A model generated the notes under the pieces. It saw nothing but the letters and a program-made list of their open reading frames with translations, was not told the origin of the DNA and did no database searches. A DNA stretch of 64,000 nt from Ananas comosus (Eukaryota; Streptophyta; Magnoliopsida; Poales; Bromeliaceae): NCBI RefSeq assembly GCF_001540865.1, contig NC_033627.1:13939544-14003543 (forward strand), given 5' to 3'. Position numbers and translations under genes: made by a program. Of the stretch, positions 32,860-44,123 are shown in pieces (positions within the stretch are counted from its first letter, which is position 1; each line of letters opens with the position of its first letter).

Positions 32860-33295
32860 AAATATGTTAATTAATAGCATCACCTTATCCAGAACCCAAC
32901 TACAAATTCTATGTGATTCAATCCCATGTACAAAGCTCGACCAATTCAATCGATCATTTTGTTTTATTAATTAGGAGGATACATTAATTAATATCATTAA
33001 TCAATCGAGTAAGATTTTAAAAATGTCAAGTCAACATTGGGCCAATCATGCCGATCGAGCACTTAACAATTTTGTTATATTAGCAGGATCCATTAATTAA
33101 TATCATTTTGTTTTCATTCCTTGTTACTTCTTTTCGATCCCTCATTTCATTAAATTGTAACAACATTTCTCCTTTTATTTGGTATTCAAACATTTTTTGC
33201 ACATATAAGAAAGAACCATACATAATATACTTACAAGAGTATCATCATGTTAAACATAATTTGAAATGAGTTGCAGGCCAGTTAAGAACTAAACT
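32860..33295. other. 3' flank of the broken protease gene
   Basis: AT-rich DNA without recognised features. The right part is presumably former 3' untranslated region. Confidence 0.4.
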
Positions 33296-34567
33296 TTAGA
33301 GCATATCGCACTGAGTCGGTTGGAACGATAGCACGCCGTTAGCCAGATCGTAGAGTATGTGCATATTTTGCTGCTGGTAATTTCCGAATATCGATATTCC
33401 CTTAGTGCTACCCATCACTAAACACAACAACCCCCTTTGGCGATCGAGAAAGATGTAGTTCTCTAAAGGCAAGGGTAAATCGGCGCGATCGAAGTGGAAT
33501 ATCAGCTTCGGGACCGAAATAGCCCGGACAGAAGGCGGCACCAAGAAGCATAAATCCATCGGCCCGTCGAGCACCATGGGCAAGTTCACTTGCGAGACGA
33601 ACGCCCTCTTCACAGCTTGATATGCTACATCTATTAGTGAGGTTAAAGTGCTACCAGAGTCAATGATCATTCCGCCGGTCCCGTCGGGTTGCAGTTGAAA
33701 TGCCGTCTTAAGAATTGACAGGAGGGTTCCGCCGACGGTTATTCCTTGCAAAGGGAGGTAATAGAAGGTGGAGAAAGGAATGGTACTAGGGTTCTTCACG
33801 AACGTCACGTTCTGAATTCCGCTACCGGTCAGGTGTGCAGAAGATCCCAAGAGAAGCGGAGTCGGCGTAAACTTACCGTAAGAAGTGAAGCAGTACGAGA
33901 ACTTTTCCAAACCCAACTGAGTTAATAGTCATAGGGGACCGCGGCTGAGCCCGATGATGCCCGAAGCATTATCCACCGGGCCGATGTTCACAACGCCGCA
34001 CCCGAAACCGATGCTCGGGAGCGACACCGGGTTAGTAGGCCCGAAGCCGAAGGTCTCGGTGGCGAGGAAGCCTTGTGTCGAACCGCCGTCTCCGTAAGTG
34101 TATGAGTACTTGCAGTCCGGAGAGCACGAAAAATTTGGTAGGGCCCGACATAGAGTGCCGTTGCATGAAAGTTTCGCGAAGGTTGAGGACTTAGAGGGGT
34201 CGTAAAGCGGAGTCGACTGCGGGACGCACTCGGTGCACGATACGCATTGGGTCCAGATGAGGTCACTGCCGGTATCGACGAACAAAGTTGTAGGAAGGGG
34301 TGGGGTGCCGATCGTGAGAGTTATGTAGTACGACACGCTTGCGAACGTTACCGGGGCGGTGATGTCGGTCGACGAGAGCTTCTCTACAAGGCTGCGACGG
34401 CGGAGTTGGTCTTGGCCCGCCGCGCGCTGGAGGAGCTCCGACTTGGTGAGGCCGCCCTTATCGGAATCGACGTGCGTGAGCTCGAGTCGGACGCCGGTGA
34501 AAGTAGAGGAGGTAAGGGTTGCAAACAACAGTATGAGGTGCACTTTAAGCAGCACAATTTGCGCCAT
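33296..34567 (-). pseudogene. Nepenthesin-like aspartic protease with one in-frame TGA
   Basis: An intronless minus-strand frame of 423 codons is open throughout except for a TGA at 33931-33929 (codon 213). Family members have Ser there: the intact paralogue reads GRGNLSLISQLG where this gene reads GRGPL-stop-LLTQLG. A single C-to-G change in a TCA codon would explain it. Otherwise all parts remain: a signal peptide, the first catalytic motif DTGS (Asp98, FVDTGSDLIWTQC), the cysteine-rich nepenthesin insert, the second motif DSGS (about Asp303, IIDSGSTLTSL) and the C-terminus ending FQPTQCDML. A protein stopped at 212 residues lacks the second catalytic Asp and cannot be an active protease. 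Nepenthesin-type enzymes are secreted or vacuolar acid proteases. The rest is so well kept that the stop is recent, a polymorphism or an assembly error. Confidence 0.88.
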
Positions 34568-34915
34568 TAGCTAGTTTGAGTCTCAATTGATTGGTGGGCA
34601 AAAGAAAAGATTAATACATACAGGCGATTATGCATACATGAACTGCATATATACATAATATAAACATGAAGATAACCCAGTTGTATTAATAATTAATTCT
34701 AACCTTTCCACACATTAAAAAAAAAAGGAAAAAAAAATTGAAGATGATGCGGTTATGAACAAAGAATAGGTCCAAAGACGTGTTAGTTGGTGTCATAAGA
34801 GGTAGTTGAAAATATAATTGATACTTGGACAGCATGTATTTGTCCATCGACATAAAAATAAATGTTTATCAAGTTGTACATTTGCTCTATGTTTGGGGTT
34901 AAGTTGAGTCCATTT
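34568..34915. other. Upstream of the broken protease gene
   Basis: AT-rich, presumed promoter side of the minus-strand protease gene. No clear elements identified. Confidence 0.4.
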
Positions 34916-34929
34916 TATTATGCAAAATT

Positions 34930-35179
34930 TTTTTTAGAAAAGGTAGCATGCTATCGCTTTACTTAATAAGGATATGAACTGTGCTACAAAGTGAGGCAGC
35001 TAGGTCTCGGCAAAAAAAAAAAAAAGAAAAAAGAAGGCAAGAGCCCATGTATCTCTTAGAGAGCGGGATTCAAAAGCTAGAACATTCACAGCGCGTCTGA
35101 TATTCTCAAAAATTCTCTTGTTCCGGTCGTTTCAGCTAGACAGTCCACCACGTTCTAGCTAGACAGTCCACCACGTAGA
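34930..35179 (-). mobile_element. 250-bp LINE fragment with 14-bp target duplication
   Basis: Flanked by TATTATGCAAAATT at 34916-34929 and 35180-35193. It begins with poly-T and the tail GGTAGCATGCTATC. Its 5' (right) end carries two tandem copies of a 22-base unit (about 35135-35178, CTAGACAGTCCACCACGT each). Confidence 0.88.
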
Positions 35180-35483
35180 TATTATGCAAAATTATTTTTT
35201 TAGTAACCTACCAGTTTTATTTATTTTTTCAGAAATAAATTATATAAAATTATGAAGCATTTAGGCTTTGAAATTAAAACTTCGTCTATCAACATTAATC
35301 CTTTAGCCAGCTTAGGTACATACGATTTGTATTATTATGCAAATTTTTAATTTTGGTTTTTGGATAGTTTTTGACACTCTCAGGGTCTCCTAAGGTTGTG
35401 GTTAATTAATAAATAGTTTGGCCTAGCATGGATGTAAAATTGAATCAAATGCATTGGCTAGTGTTAAACATCAATTTGTTAGG

Positions 35484-35994
35484 TTTTTTTTTGAGAAATA
35501 GGTAGCAAGCTACCTGCTTCATTCATTAAATAAAATGAACTAGGCATATATGATGGAAGCAACTAGGGCCTCCTAACCAAGCCGACAAAATAGAAAAGCA
35601 AGAAAAAAGGCGAAAAACAGGTCCGTAAAACGGGAAGCGTAAAACCTAACAAAACAGAGGAAAACAAGGAAAACATGGGTAAAAGGGCGTAGTGAATGAG
35701 ACTGAAGTTATATCTCAGATTCAGATAACGCATGTCCAGTTTTTGATCAGAGCGCCGACTCGTTCCAGAGCCCGGGAGGCGTTGGGAGACCCATTGCAGA
35801 AGATGATCCTGTTTCGCTCCGTCCAAACGACCCACCAGATTGCCGCTAGCTGGGTTAGACTGTTCGATCTGTCCAAATGACCCACCAGATTGCCGCTAGC
35901 TCTATCCAAACGACCCACCAGATTGCCGCTAGCTCCATCCAAACGACCCACCAGATTGCCGCTAGCTGGGTTAGCTGGGTTAGACTGTTCGATC
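35484..35994 (-). mobile_element. 511-bp LINE fragment with target duplication and reiterated 5' end
   Basis: Flanked by TCAATTTGTTAGG (35471-35483 and 35995-36007). Minus orientation. It encodes the last part of ORF2 (AAIWWVVWTERNRIIFCNG, about 35721-35870). Its 5' end has four tandem copies of a roughly 31-50-bp unit containing ACCCACCAGATTGCCGCTAG (35820-35990). Not functional. Confidence 0.92.
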
Positions 35995-36010
35995 TCAATT
36001 TGTTAGGTTT

Positions 36011-36522
36011 CACTACAACAGAATTAGGTTATAGGGACACATGTTTGGGACACTTTTGAGTAAGTGTCCCATTTATACTAAAACTTAAAAAAATATCTAC
36101 TTATACCTAAATATAAAGCCCAATCCAACCAAAAATAAAAGATTACTCTACTCAACCCATCACACCCAGTCCATTTGACCCGATTACAAACAGAAAAGAA
36201 AAAAAAAGAAAAATCAATTACCATCTTTTCTTCTCTCTTCACTCAATTCACAGAAATTCTAGACGAAGGTCTTTCCTGTCGTCCTCCTCCGTCACCGTAG
36301 CCAATGAGATAGAGTTTCAGCGGTTGCTAAATACTTAAATAAGTGTTGGTAAATTAGCAGCACTCTTTTAGGCTATAGCGACACTCTTTAACTGTCACTA
36401 TATACCTAGCGACTCCACATATAGCAACACTTTTTAAAAGTGTCGGTAATTTTAGCTAGCAGCACTTTTTTGACATGTACCTACATTTAAAAGTATCGCT
36501 ATAGACCGTTTTTGTTGTAGTG
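36011..36522. mobile_element. Non-autonomous CACTA (En/Spm-like) element
   Basis: Left end CACTACAACAGAATTAGG, inverted right end CACTACAACAAAAACGG, 3-bp flanks TTT on both sides (36008-36010 and 36523-36525). Subterminal repeats of the GCGACACTTT/AAAGTGTCG kind occur many times inside, as expected for binding sites of a CACTA transposase. 512 bp without coding capacity. Confidence 0.92.
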
Positions 36523-36595
36523 TTTAAATCAACTTTACGAGCATTTACCACATTTGCATTTGGATTGTTAGATTTTATGCAGATCATAAAAGCTC

Positions 36596-36599
<4 letters not shown>

Positions 36600-36631
<32 letters not shown>
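36600..36631. repeat. (TA)n microsatellite
   Basis: About 32 bases of alternating TA immediately before the next LINE fragment. Confidence 0.9.
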
Positions 36632-36634
<3 letters not shown>

Positions 36635-36644
36635 TTTGAACGGT

Positions 36645-37207
36645 TGGATTTTTTTTTTTAGAAAAAGGTAGCACGCTACCCGCTTCATTCATTGAAAAAA
36701 TCAACTAGGCTACAAGAGTGGGGCATCTAGGGCCCCGATAAAAAAAAAAAAGAAAAAAAAAGGTTCAAGTAGGTAGAACTGAATCCCACTCCTTCAGTAA
36801 CTGCCGGAGAGTGATGACAACCCTCTCAGGGTTCGGATGGATTTCTCTAAAGATCATGTCGTTTCTGGCCTTCTAAATACACCACCAGCAACCGACTAAA
36901 TGTGTAAGGCAGTCTCTTTTCTTTCTTCGGCTCTTCCTAATCCTTCACCTATCCCAAGCGCGGTTAACCTCATCCTCCATGTCTAGAGTCTGAACTCCAT
37001 CTACACCCGACACTAAGATGAACTTGCTAAAAAAACACCTCTAGTGAACAGATGGTCTACTGTTTCCTCGGCCGACCCGCATAGTACGCAGGTTGAGTCT
37101 TGAACCCAACCTCTTTTAACTAATCTATCGGTCGTAGGGATTCTCTTATTAAGAACCAGCCAGCAAAACACTTTAACCTTAAAAGGGATTTTGACTCTCC
37201 ACATTGA
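36645..37207 (-). mobile_element. LINE fragment with zf-RVT coding remnant
   Basis: Poly-T and tail (AAAAAGGTAGCACGCTACCC) at the left, minus orientation. At 37013-37204 it encodes a zf-RVT piece (PFKVKVFCWLVLNKRIPTTD and CVLCGSAEETVDHLF) similar to, but clearly diverged from, the ORF2 C-terminus of the LINE at 13304. It therefore comes from a different lineage or an older copy. No target duplication recognised. Confidence 0.82.
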
Positions 37208-37700
37208 GCTCCAGTAACTATGTTACATCTTAATTTTATCTCTCGAACATTCACTACAAATCCAATATGTAACTAAACTCATATCAACAAGGTACGTACA
37301 TGCATATCAAGTTGACTTTCGGAATGAAAACTAAATCCAAACATCAATTGATCTAAATATTTCTTAATATACTAATCTGAAAAATAACAAAAGTATAGTT
37401 GCGAATAAATATCATTAAATTGCTTTGACATTCGTTCATTTGTCGCCTTATTTAACAAAATGATGACTTCGAAATGGCCCAGCATGAATCCGGCCATTTA
37501 AGACCATAAAAGGGATTTTTCCCCCTTTTTTAACCACTCAATAGTCAATCCAACAAAATAGTAATTAATGTAGGAGTTGCTTCCGTTGAAAGTTTCCCAA
37601 TCATTACTAATAATTAAAGTGATAAATTATTAAAAATTTTGCCGTGACTGTTATTTTATTAAGTAGATAATGTACCGGCCCTAATTGAAATAAATTAGGA

Positions 37701-37760
37701 ATATACATATACATATACATATATATATACATATACATATACATATATAGTGAACATATA
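37701..37760. repeat. Tandem TACATA-type repeat
   Basis: Head-to-tail ATACAT/ATATAT hexamers, with a TATATAGTGA unit duplicated near the right edge. Confidence 0.85.
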
Positions 37761-37787
37761 CATATATAGTGAGGCTACTATGCTATC

Positions 37788-37813
37788 GGAAGCACGGAGC
37801 CTTCCGTGCTTCC
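37788..37813. repeat. 11-bp-stem hairpin
   Basis: GGAAGCACGGA, four loop bases, then TCCGTGCTTCC. It may be the end of a MITE related to 25953-26170 (both have CTATCG-AAGCACG-type words just inside the end). Only one end is visible. Confidence 0.6.
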
Positions 37814-38359
37814 AGCTCGTTTTCGATGTTGCCACTTTCGAAGAAAAAAAAAGGTGATTAAGTTAAGCACGTAAGAAAATTTAGTTCTTTAATAAATAAT
37901 TTTAAAGAATATCTTAGCCTGATTATATCCGTTCAAATTAAATGTCGTGGACTTATTTTGTCTAGTAAGAAACGGCTGAAAATATATAGCATGTCTTAGA
38001 CATCTTCTCTTTCATGTTTAGCTTGAAATATGTGGACTGATGAGAGAGTAAAGAGAGAAAAAATATGAAATTTAATTAGATAATAGATGTCGAAAATTTA
38101 ACTTTCAAATTTTAAAACTGAGTAGACTTAGAACGGCTCTGAAACCATATTAATAAGCATCAATCTATCTAATAAGATAGAAAATAGTCTTTAAACCAAA
38201 CGGAGGTACTCTGATGACCTTTGATGAAAGCGAGACGCATTAATTTTTACAACAAAATGAATTAGAATTTTTTGTTTCTCTAAAAAGATAATGGTGTGAC
38301 TTGTTACAACTTACACCAAAGAGTTATATTTCCTTGTTTAGGGATTAAGTCAATTTGCA

Positions 38360-38360
<1 letters not shown>

Positions 38361-38400
<40 letters not shown>
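38361..38400. repeat. Run of 40 A
   Basis: An uninterrupted poly(A) tract. It could be the tail of an old retroposon, but no recognisable gene or element lies directly upstream. Confidence 0.9.
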
Positions 38401-38401
<1 letters not shown>

Positions 38402-39087
38402 ATATATAACTATATAACTATCTAGATAGGGAGTTCTATTACTTAATTAAGTTTGCTTTAGTGATTTCAAAATTAATATTAAAAATGCATCAATATTCTT
38501 TAACTACTACAAGCGTATACACCATCTACAAAGACTTGTAAATTCCTTTGTTAATTACCAAATATAAAATTTTCCTATTACACATGTATAAGGCCATAAA
38601 AATATCTCATATTATTGCCATCATAATGGTAAGATTTTCCTTTGTTACTTGTTTTTTTTTTCTCTCTCTTCTATTATATATTTTTTTGAAACATATAAAA
38701 CAAATGCACGATGAGTACGAGGGATATAGTGTGGCATAACATTTAGTGGTTGTTTAGTCCCGGCATGTATTTGCAACTCTATTCTAATTGTAACTATATG
38801 CAAATTTAAATTCAGCGTATGTTTTAATACATTTGAATTCAACTAATATATTTATAACTGCACAAAAAGATTCAACTACAGTAGTCACTTGAAGGGAGCA
38901 AGTTTAAACAAAAGTAAGCTTACCTTTCTAATAATTTTTATTTTTATTTTTTTCATTTCCTGCACAGAGGCCAGGTAATCTCATTATTATTATTATTATT
39001 ATTATTAGATCTATATAATGATAGAAAATAGTAAATCCATCTTTCAGCTACATGCGACCAAATAAATTATTTATAATTAAAACGCTT

Positions 39088-39515
39088 TGTTAGAACTAAA
39101 ACCGAGAAGATCTAGTTCGTCGGATGCGAAAATACCAAAAGAGATCCGAGAAAGAGAGAAGAAACATAAAGCACACAATATTTACGTGGTTCGGCCAACG
39201 GCCTACGTCCACGGGCGAAGACGGAGCGAAAATCTTCATTAGAATCAAAGTGGTGTACAAAATATGCCTCTCTCACAAAACCCTAATCCTAAAAAATACA
39301 CCCATATTTCCTCTTTCATCTTCCGCACTAAACTAAAGGAATAAAGAGTATATTTATAATAGTGGTTAAATCCTAATACAATTAGGAATACAAATCCACT
39401 AAGATTAGGAATATCTCGATAAATTAGGCATAATTTAAACTTAACTTAATTGGATAATCAAAATAGAATAGGGATAGAAAATCTTGCGGTACTAGAATTC
39501 GAGACATATCTAACA
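39088..39515. mobile_element. Solo LTR, 428 bp
   Basis: Starts TGTTAGA and ends TCTAACA (TG...CA with a 7-base inverted repeat) between identical 5-bp flanks CGCTT (39083-39087 and 39516-39520). Inside is a TTTACGTGGTTCGGCCAA ... CCTACGTCCACGG segment that I recall as common in plant retroelement LTRs, and an AT-rich TATA-like stretch near 39350. No internal domain or second LTR, so it is a solo LTR left by unequal recombination. Confidence 0.88.
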
Positions 39516-39726
39516 CGCTTTTTATTATATAGAACCAAATAAAATGCATATAATTAAAATTACTGTATTTTTAATTGCATACATTATTAGCTATACTGTA
39601 TTTATAATTTTACCGAGCCAAAGAGGCCTTAGGTTTATTAGCCTTTGTTTTGACACCACAATTATACATACTACGTACGTACGACACAAGATAAATGGCG
39701 AACCAAACCATGATAGACTAGCAAGC

Positions 39727-41025
39727 TCAAAGTGTGTTGCATTGAGCCGGCAGGAAAGATAGCACCTCATTGTCCAAATCGTAGAGTATGTGCATATTCT
39801 GCTGCATGAAGTTGCCGAACACCGATACGTCGGACGAGCTCGCCATTGCGAGGCACCACAAATCTAGATCAGGGATCGGGCGCATGTAGTTCTCCGCCGG
39901 CAAATCCATGTCGGCGCCATCGAAGTGAAACGTCATCGACGGCATTTGCGGAGGAGACGAACCGGCTTCCAACGTGTAACATAGATCGTACCCTATATCG
40001 GAACCGTCGTCGATCGGAAGGTTCACTACTGATTCGATTGCCTGCGTCACGGGTTGATACGCTTCGTCGACCAAAAGAGTAAGTGTGGTGCCGGAGTCGA
40101 TGATCAAACCGCCGCTTCCGTCCGGCTTCAAGGCGAAAGCCGTCGACGGGATCGAAACCAAGGTAGAACCTAGTGATATACCTTTCAAAGATAGGTAATA
40201 GTAGGTGTTGTTAGGGTTTGGGTTTGAGACAAACGGAGTGGATAGTGTTGCACTGCTATTGAGACTAGCCAGTGATCCGAGAAAAAGTGGACTAGCACTC
40301 GTAGTATCGACAAAAGAAGTGAGACAGTAGGAGAACTTTCCGACACCCAACTGAGATATCAACGACAAGTTCCCCCTCCCGAGCCCGACTATGCCGGAGG
40401 AGTTGAAGAAGTACATAGTGCTTGCGTTGCCGCAGCCCAAACCGATGTTGGGTACCGCGACCGGGTCGGAGGATTGGAATGTGAAGGTCTCAGTTGCGAG
40501 AACTCCCGTGGCGGATGTGTATGTTTGTGTGTAAATATCACCGTAACCGAAATCGTAATGGCAATTTCCCAGATAACATGAGGCTTGGGAGTTTTCGACA
40601 AAGAGGTTTTCGCATAGGGGACTATCGCACGGCGGCACCGTGAAGGTGGAGGATTCGGAGGAATTGTAGGTAGGAGTGAGAAAATCGGAACATAGATCGC
40701 AGGGCTGGCACATGAGCCAGACGAGGTCGCTGCCAGTATCGGCAATCCCGGTGTAGGTCACCGGAGGGGTACCGATCGATAGGTCGATGAGGTACTCCCC
40801 GACAGCCCCGTGGACGGGAACGGGAACTCTGACGTTGGCAGCGGCATTGGCGCTGAAGCAGGCCAACCGAATCCTGTCCCGTTGGAGCTCGCGGCGGACG
40901 AGCTCGGCCCCCGTGACCTCGCCCTTGGAGCCAATGCGATAGATTTCGACTCGGGCACCATCGAAGGGAGAACAGAAGGGGGAAAAAGTGGAGAAAAGGA
41001 TGAGAATGAGGAGCATTTGGGTCAT
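39727..41025 (-). CDS. Nepenthesin-like aspartic protease, intact, intronless
   Basis: 432 residues. Signal peptide (about 1-20), short propeptide, then a pepsin-like fold with catalytic motifs DTGS (Asp96) and DSGT (Asp310). The cysteine-rich insert after the first catalytic site (CQPCDLCSDF and later cysteines) is typical of nepenthesin-type (A1B) plant aspartic proteases. The last lines FGNFMQQNMHILYDL and LSFLPAQC match the family C-terminus. These enzymes are secreted or apoplastic/vacuolar; relatives such as CDR1 act in disease resistance, but the substrate here is unknown. It is a diverged paralogue of the broken gene at 33296, same strand, 5 kb away, now separated by LINEs, a CACTA element and a solo LTR. 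No intron is needed to explain the frame. Confidence 0.95.
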   Translation of the reverse strand: MTQMLLILILFSTFSPFCSPFDGARVEIYRIGSKGEVTGAELVRRELQRDRIRLACFSANAAANVRVPVPVHGAVGEYLIDLSIGTPPVTYTGIADTGSDLVWLMCQPCDLCSDFLTPTYNSSESSTFTVPPCDSPLCENLFVENSQASCYLGNCHYDFGYGDIYTQTYTSATGVLATETFTFQSSDPVAVPNIGLGCGNASTMYFFNSSGIVGLGRGNLSLISQLGVGKFSYCLTSFVDTTSASPLFLGSLASLNSSATLSTPFVSNPNPNNTYYYLSLKGISLGSTLVSIPSTAFALKPDGSGGLIIDSGTTLTLLVDEAYQPVTQAIESVVNLPIDDGSDIGYDLCYTLEAGSSPPQMPSMTFHFDGADMDLPAENYMRPIPDLDLWCLAMASSSDVSVFGNFMQQNMHILYDLDNEVLSFLPAQCNTL

Positions 41026-41365
41026 CTTCGTGGGATTATATTCTATATGATTAACAACTTACTTAATATATTGATTAAGGCGATGGTATATGGTAGAAGA
41101 AAAATGTTAGTTACCAAATTGTATCTGTTGCCATGCACAATGCATGCATGAATCCTAATTCGCGCGAAAAACTCAATGGCGGGTACAGGTGGAACAGGAG
41201 TTAACTCCGGAGCTCTCAATCGCGCCTTCGACTTCTCCGATTTTACGGCGAAATTGAATCTTACATCGTTGCGCACGAAAATGACATGTCCACAACCACA
41301 TTATATAATTCTTCAGAAAAAAGAAAGAAAAAAAGAAAGAAATTAAGAAAGAAAGAAAATATAGT

Positions 41366-41385
41366 CATGCATGCATGCATGCATG
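41366..41385. promoter_or_regulatory. Tandem CATGCATG (RY-like) motif
   Basis: Five CATG units in a row about 340 bases upstream of the protease ATG at 41025. CATGCA is the RY element bound by plant B3 factors, but a simple tetranucleotide repeat is an equally good reading. Confidence 0.3.
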
Positions 41386-42097
41386 AAGTGGCGAGTCTAC
41401 AATTAACCTCCAAAAGAATGTGGAGTGCTCGCTTATATATGGGAATCATAGGAGATTAAACTATATATATATATATATATATAGAAGAACATGCATCAAG
41501 TGGTAACTAAAATATACATAGTAGACTCCAATTAATGAAAGGTATGAGCATACAAAATAAGCAAATCTAAGTGGACTTTAACGGGAATATTGTATTTTAA
41601 GTCATGATTGGGAATCTTAATTATTTGCCACCAACTACTGTTCACTTAAATAATTTCCAACCATGTTAATAAATCTAAAGTCAATGATGGACTCTATATG
41701 ACCGTTTACTATGAGGAGAGTGTCCACAAAAAGTTTCTGCTCAAGTAATATATATATAGTTCCCACCCAAAAATAAAAATTAAAAAACAACTATCTAAAT
41801 TTTGAACACAGGATTTTGTACTCTATTAGTATGTGAAATAATCAATCACTCTAAGAACTTAATCCGCCAAAAATTAGCATACTCTTTATTTTATATTCAA
41901 CAATATATATGGTATTTCTTCTTGTAAAAGCTCCTCCGAAATTTTAAAGCATTACATATTTGTTATTGTTAGTTAACTTTCTTCAATTAATGACTATTTT
42001 TCACTGTTATGATTGACAAGCTCTTGTAAAAAAAAAAAAACACAAAATAATTTTTTAAGGATTTAAAATTTAGGTTCATGTAGAATATTCAAAATAA

Positions 42098-42225
42098 GGT
42101 TTTTTTATTTTAGATGAAGATAGCAAACTATTTCATTTTTAAAAAAAAAAAAAAAACTTAGCTAAAAATATGAATTAATTAGGATCTGGAATACCAACCA
42201 CCTAGTTTACATAAGCTAGAATAAA
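42098..42225 (-). mobile_element. Decayed SINE copy
   Basis: Minus orientation. A T-rich end and AGATAGCAAACTATTTCATT are followed by CTTAGCTAAAAATATGAATT and ATACCAACCACC, the inverse of the SINE body seen at 60662-60814. No clear duplication. Confidence 0.5.
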
Positions 42226-42256
42226 GATATTATAGGAATTGATAAAAATATCTTAA

Positions 42257-43248
42257 GGCTCCGTTTGATTGGCGGTATAAGCGGGGATAACGGAAGTTAT
42301 CCCCGCTATTCCGCCAAACAAAATAATTTTTGGCCGGAATATTTTATCCCAGTCAAACTTTGCTATTTCTGACTATTCCGGAATAGATTGGGATTTGCTG
42401 TTCCACCATTTTGATGGAATAGTGCTATTCCAATATTTAATTTCAAACTTAATTAAAATTATGAATTGAATTAAAACTAAATTATATAAATATAATATGT
42501 TATATATTATAACACATTTTTTTGTTATAAAATTATTAATTGTACTATATTAATAATATTATTTATTATTTAAATATTATAATAAATTTTATAATAAATT
42601 ATATTTAAATATTATAATAAATTATTTTTATTAAATTTAAGTTTAAGTAGAAATTTTAAAAAAATTATAAATTTATTAATAATAAAAAATTTATAAATTT
42701 ATTAAAATATTTATTTTTATCAAATTTATAATTTTATTATAATAAATTATTTTTATTAATTGTTCCAACCCTATTCTTATTTAAAAAATTTAAAATATAA
42801 ATATTTAAATTTAAAATTTAAAATTTTAAAATTTAAAATTTGTAATCTCAAAATTAAAGTTATTCTAAATTCCAAATTTTAAATTTTAAATTTAAATTTT
42901 GATATTTTAAATTTTTAAAATTTAAAATTTTATATTTTATATTTTCAAATTTAAATTTGATCTTAAATTTAAGTTTGAAATTTAAAATTAAAATTTTGAT
43001 AAAATTTGAGATTTTAAATTTTAAATTTAATTTTAAAATTTTGAAATTTAAAATTAAATTTTAAATTAAAAATATAATTTAAAAATTTAAAAATTTAAAT
43101 ATAAAGATTTAAATTTTAAAATTGAAACTTTACAGGAATAACCCAATTTTCATCCAAACGCAAAATTGATTTAATCCCCGCTTATAACTCAATTTATACC
43201 TATCCTTAGAATAACAACTTTTTGCTTATCTCCGAACCAAACGATACC
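42257..43248. mobile_element. PIF/Harbinger-like non-autonomous element, 992 bp
   Basis: Left end GGCTCCGTTTGATTGGCGG, inverted right end GGTATCGTTTGGTTCGGAG, with TAA on both sides (42254-42256 and 43249-43251), the TWA duplication typical of Harbinger elements. ATAAGCGGGGAT recurs inverted just inside both ends. The core (about 42430-43130) is almost pure A/T, built from AAATTTTAAATTT-type words. No transposase coding. Confidence 0.8.
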
Positions 43249-43251
43249 TAA

Positions 43252-43636
43252 AAGACATATCTTTTGTTAAAAATTAGTCTGATTGGATCATACGAGTCTA
43301 ATTAGAGTCAAGTAAAAGGTCAAATAGTGCGAGAAAGCTTTTTCGTAGTTCCTCACTCGATCGTAAGCGAGAGAAGTGTGTACGAGGATCATAACTTGGC
43401 GAATTTTGCCAAGTTAGAGATGAATGATCTCTAATCTCTCTCTTTTTCTCTGTTGTGAAACTTTCATTGTAATTAAGGTCGATGTTTTCATCCTTAGGGA
43501 TAGCATGATCTAGCAAGAAAATGTCAAATTTAGTCTATCAGCGAGAAAATTTAATTAATATGCACAGTCGTTTTTGCAGGATTTCACAACTAAATTCATT
43601 CATTGGAGCATTTCACCGAACACTTGGCGAGCGCGC
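43252..43636. other. 3' flank of the small GC-rich gene
   Basis: Spacer between the Harbinger-like element and the stop codon at 43637, probably holding the 3' untranslated region. Nothing else recognised. Confidence 0.4.
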
Positions 43637-44092
43637 TCACAGGGAGAGTGCGACGAGAATGGCTTGGCGACACCGCGCCCGCGCGGTCTCGATCCGGTCC
43701 CTGATGGTGTCTTCCTTGGCCGCGGCCCTCACCATCTCCACGTCCATCTCGATGAGCTTGAGCACGCGGCGGAGCTCCGTGACCCTGCGCTCCTCCACCT
43801 CGCCGCGCGCGGCCATGGCCTCGGCCTCCTCCCGCGCCCGCTCCGCCACCACCTCCGCCACCTTCGCCAGCAGCGCCGCCGAGCCGTACCGCCCCCGCCC
43901 CATCAGCCCCTCCAGCTTCTCCAAGAAGTCCGCGATCGCCCACCCCTTCGGCCTCGCCTTCGCGATCTCCTTCGTCCGCTTCCACCCGATCTCGAAGTTC
44001 GGGGGCTCCGGGGGCCGCTCGATCGCCGATCCGGGGCCGCGCGCCGGGTCGCGCACGATCGCGGAGGGCACGCGCCTCTCGACGGCGAAGGA

Positions 44093-44123
<31 letters not shown>

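Larger units (their letters stand above)
37208..39082. other. Gene-free stretch with simple repeats
   Basis: AT-rich DNA between mobile elements. It contains ATACAT-type repeats, a short hairpin, a 40-base A run and an (ATT)n microsatellite at about 38983-39007. No coding frame supported. Confidence 0.55.
41026..42253. other. Upstream region of the intact protease gene
   Basis: AT-rich. It contains the CATG tandem at 41366-41385 and a (TA)n run at about 41464-41483, then AT-rich DNA and a decayed SINE. No gene supported. Confidence 0.5.

Noticed and set aside
38361..38400. Poly(A) run as the tail of a processed pseudogene
   Set aside because: No gene-like sequence precedes it and no direct repeat was found around it.
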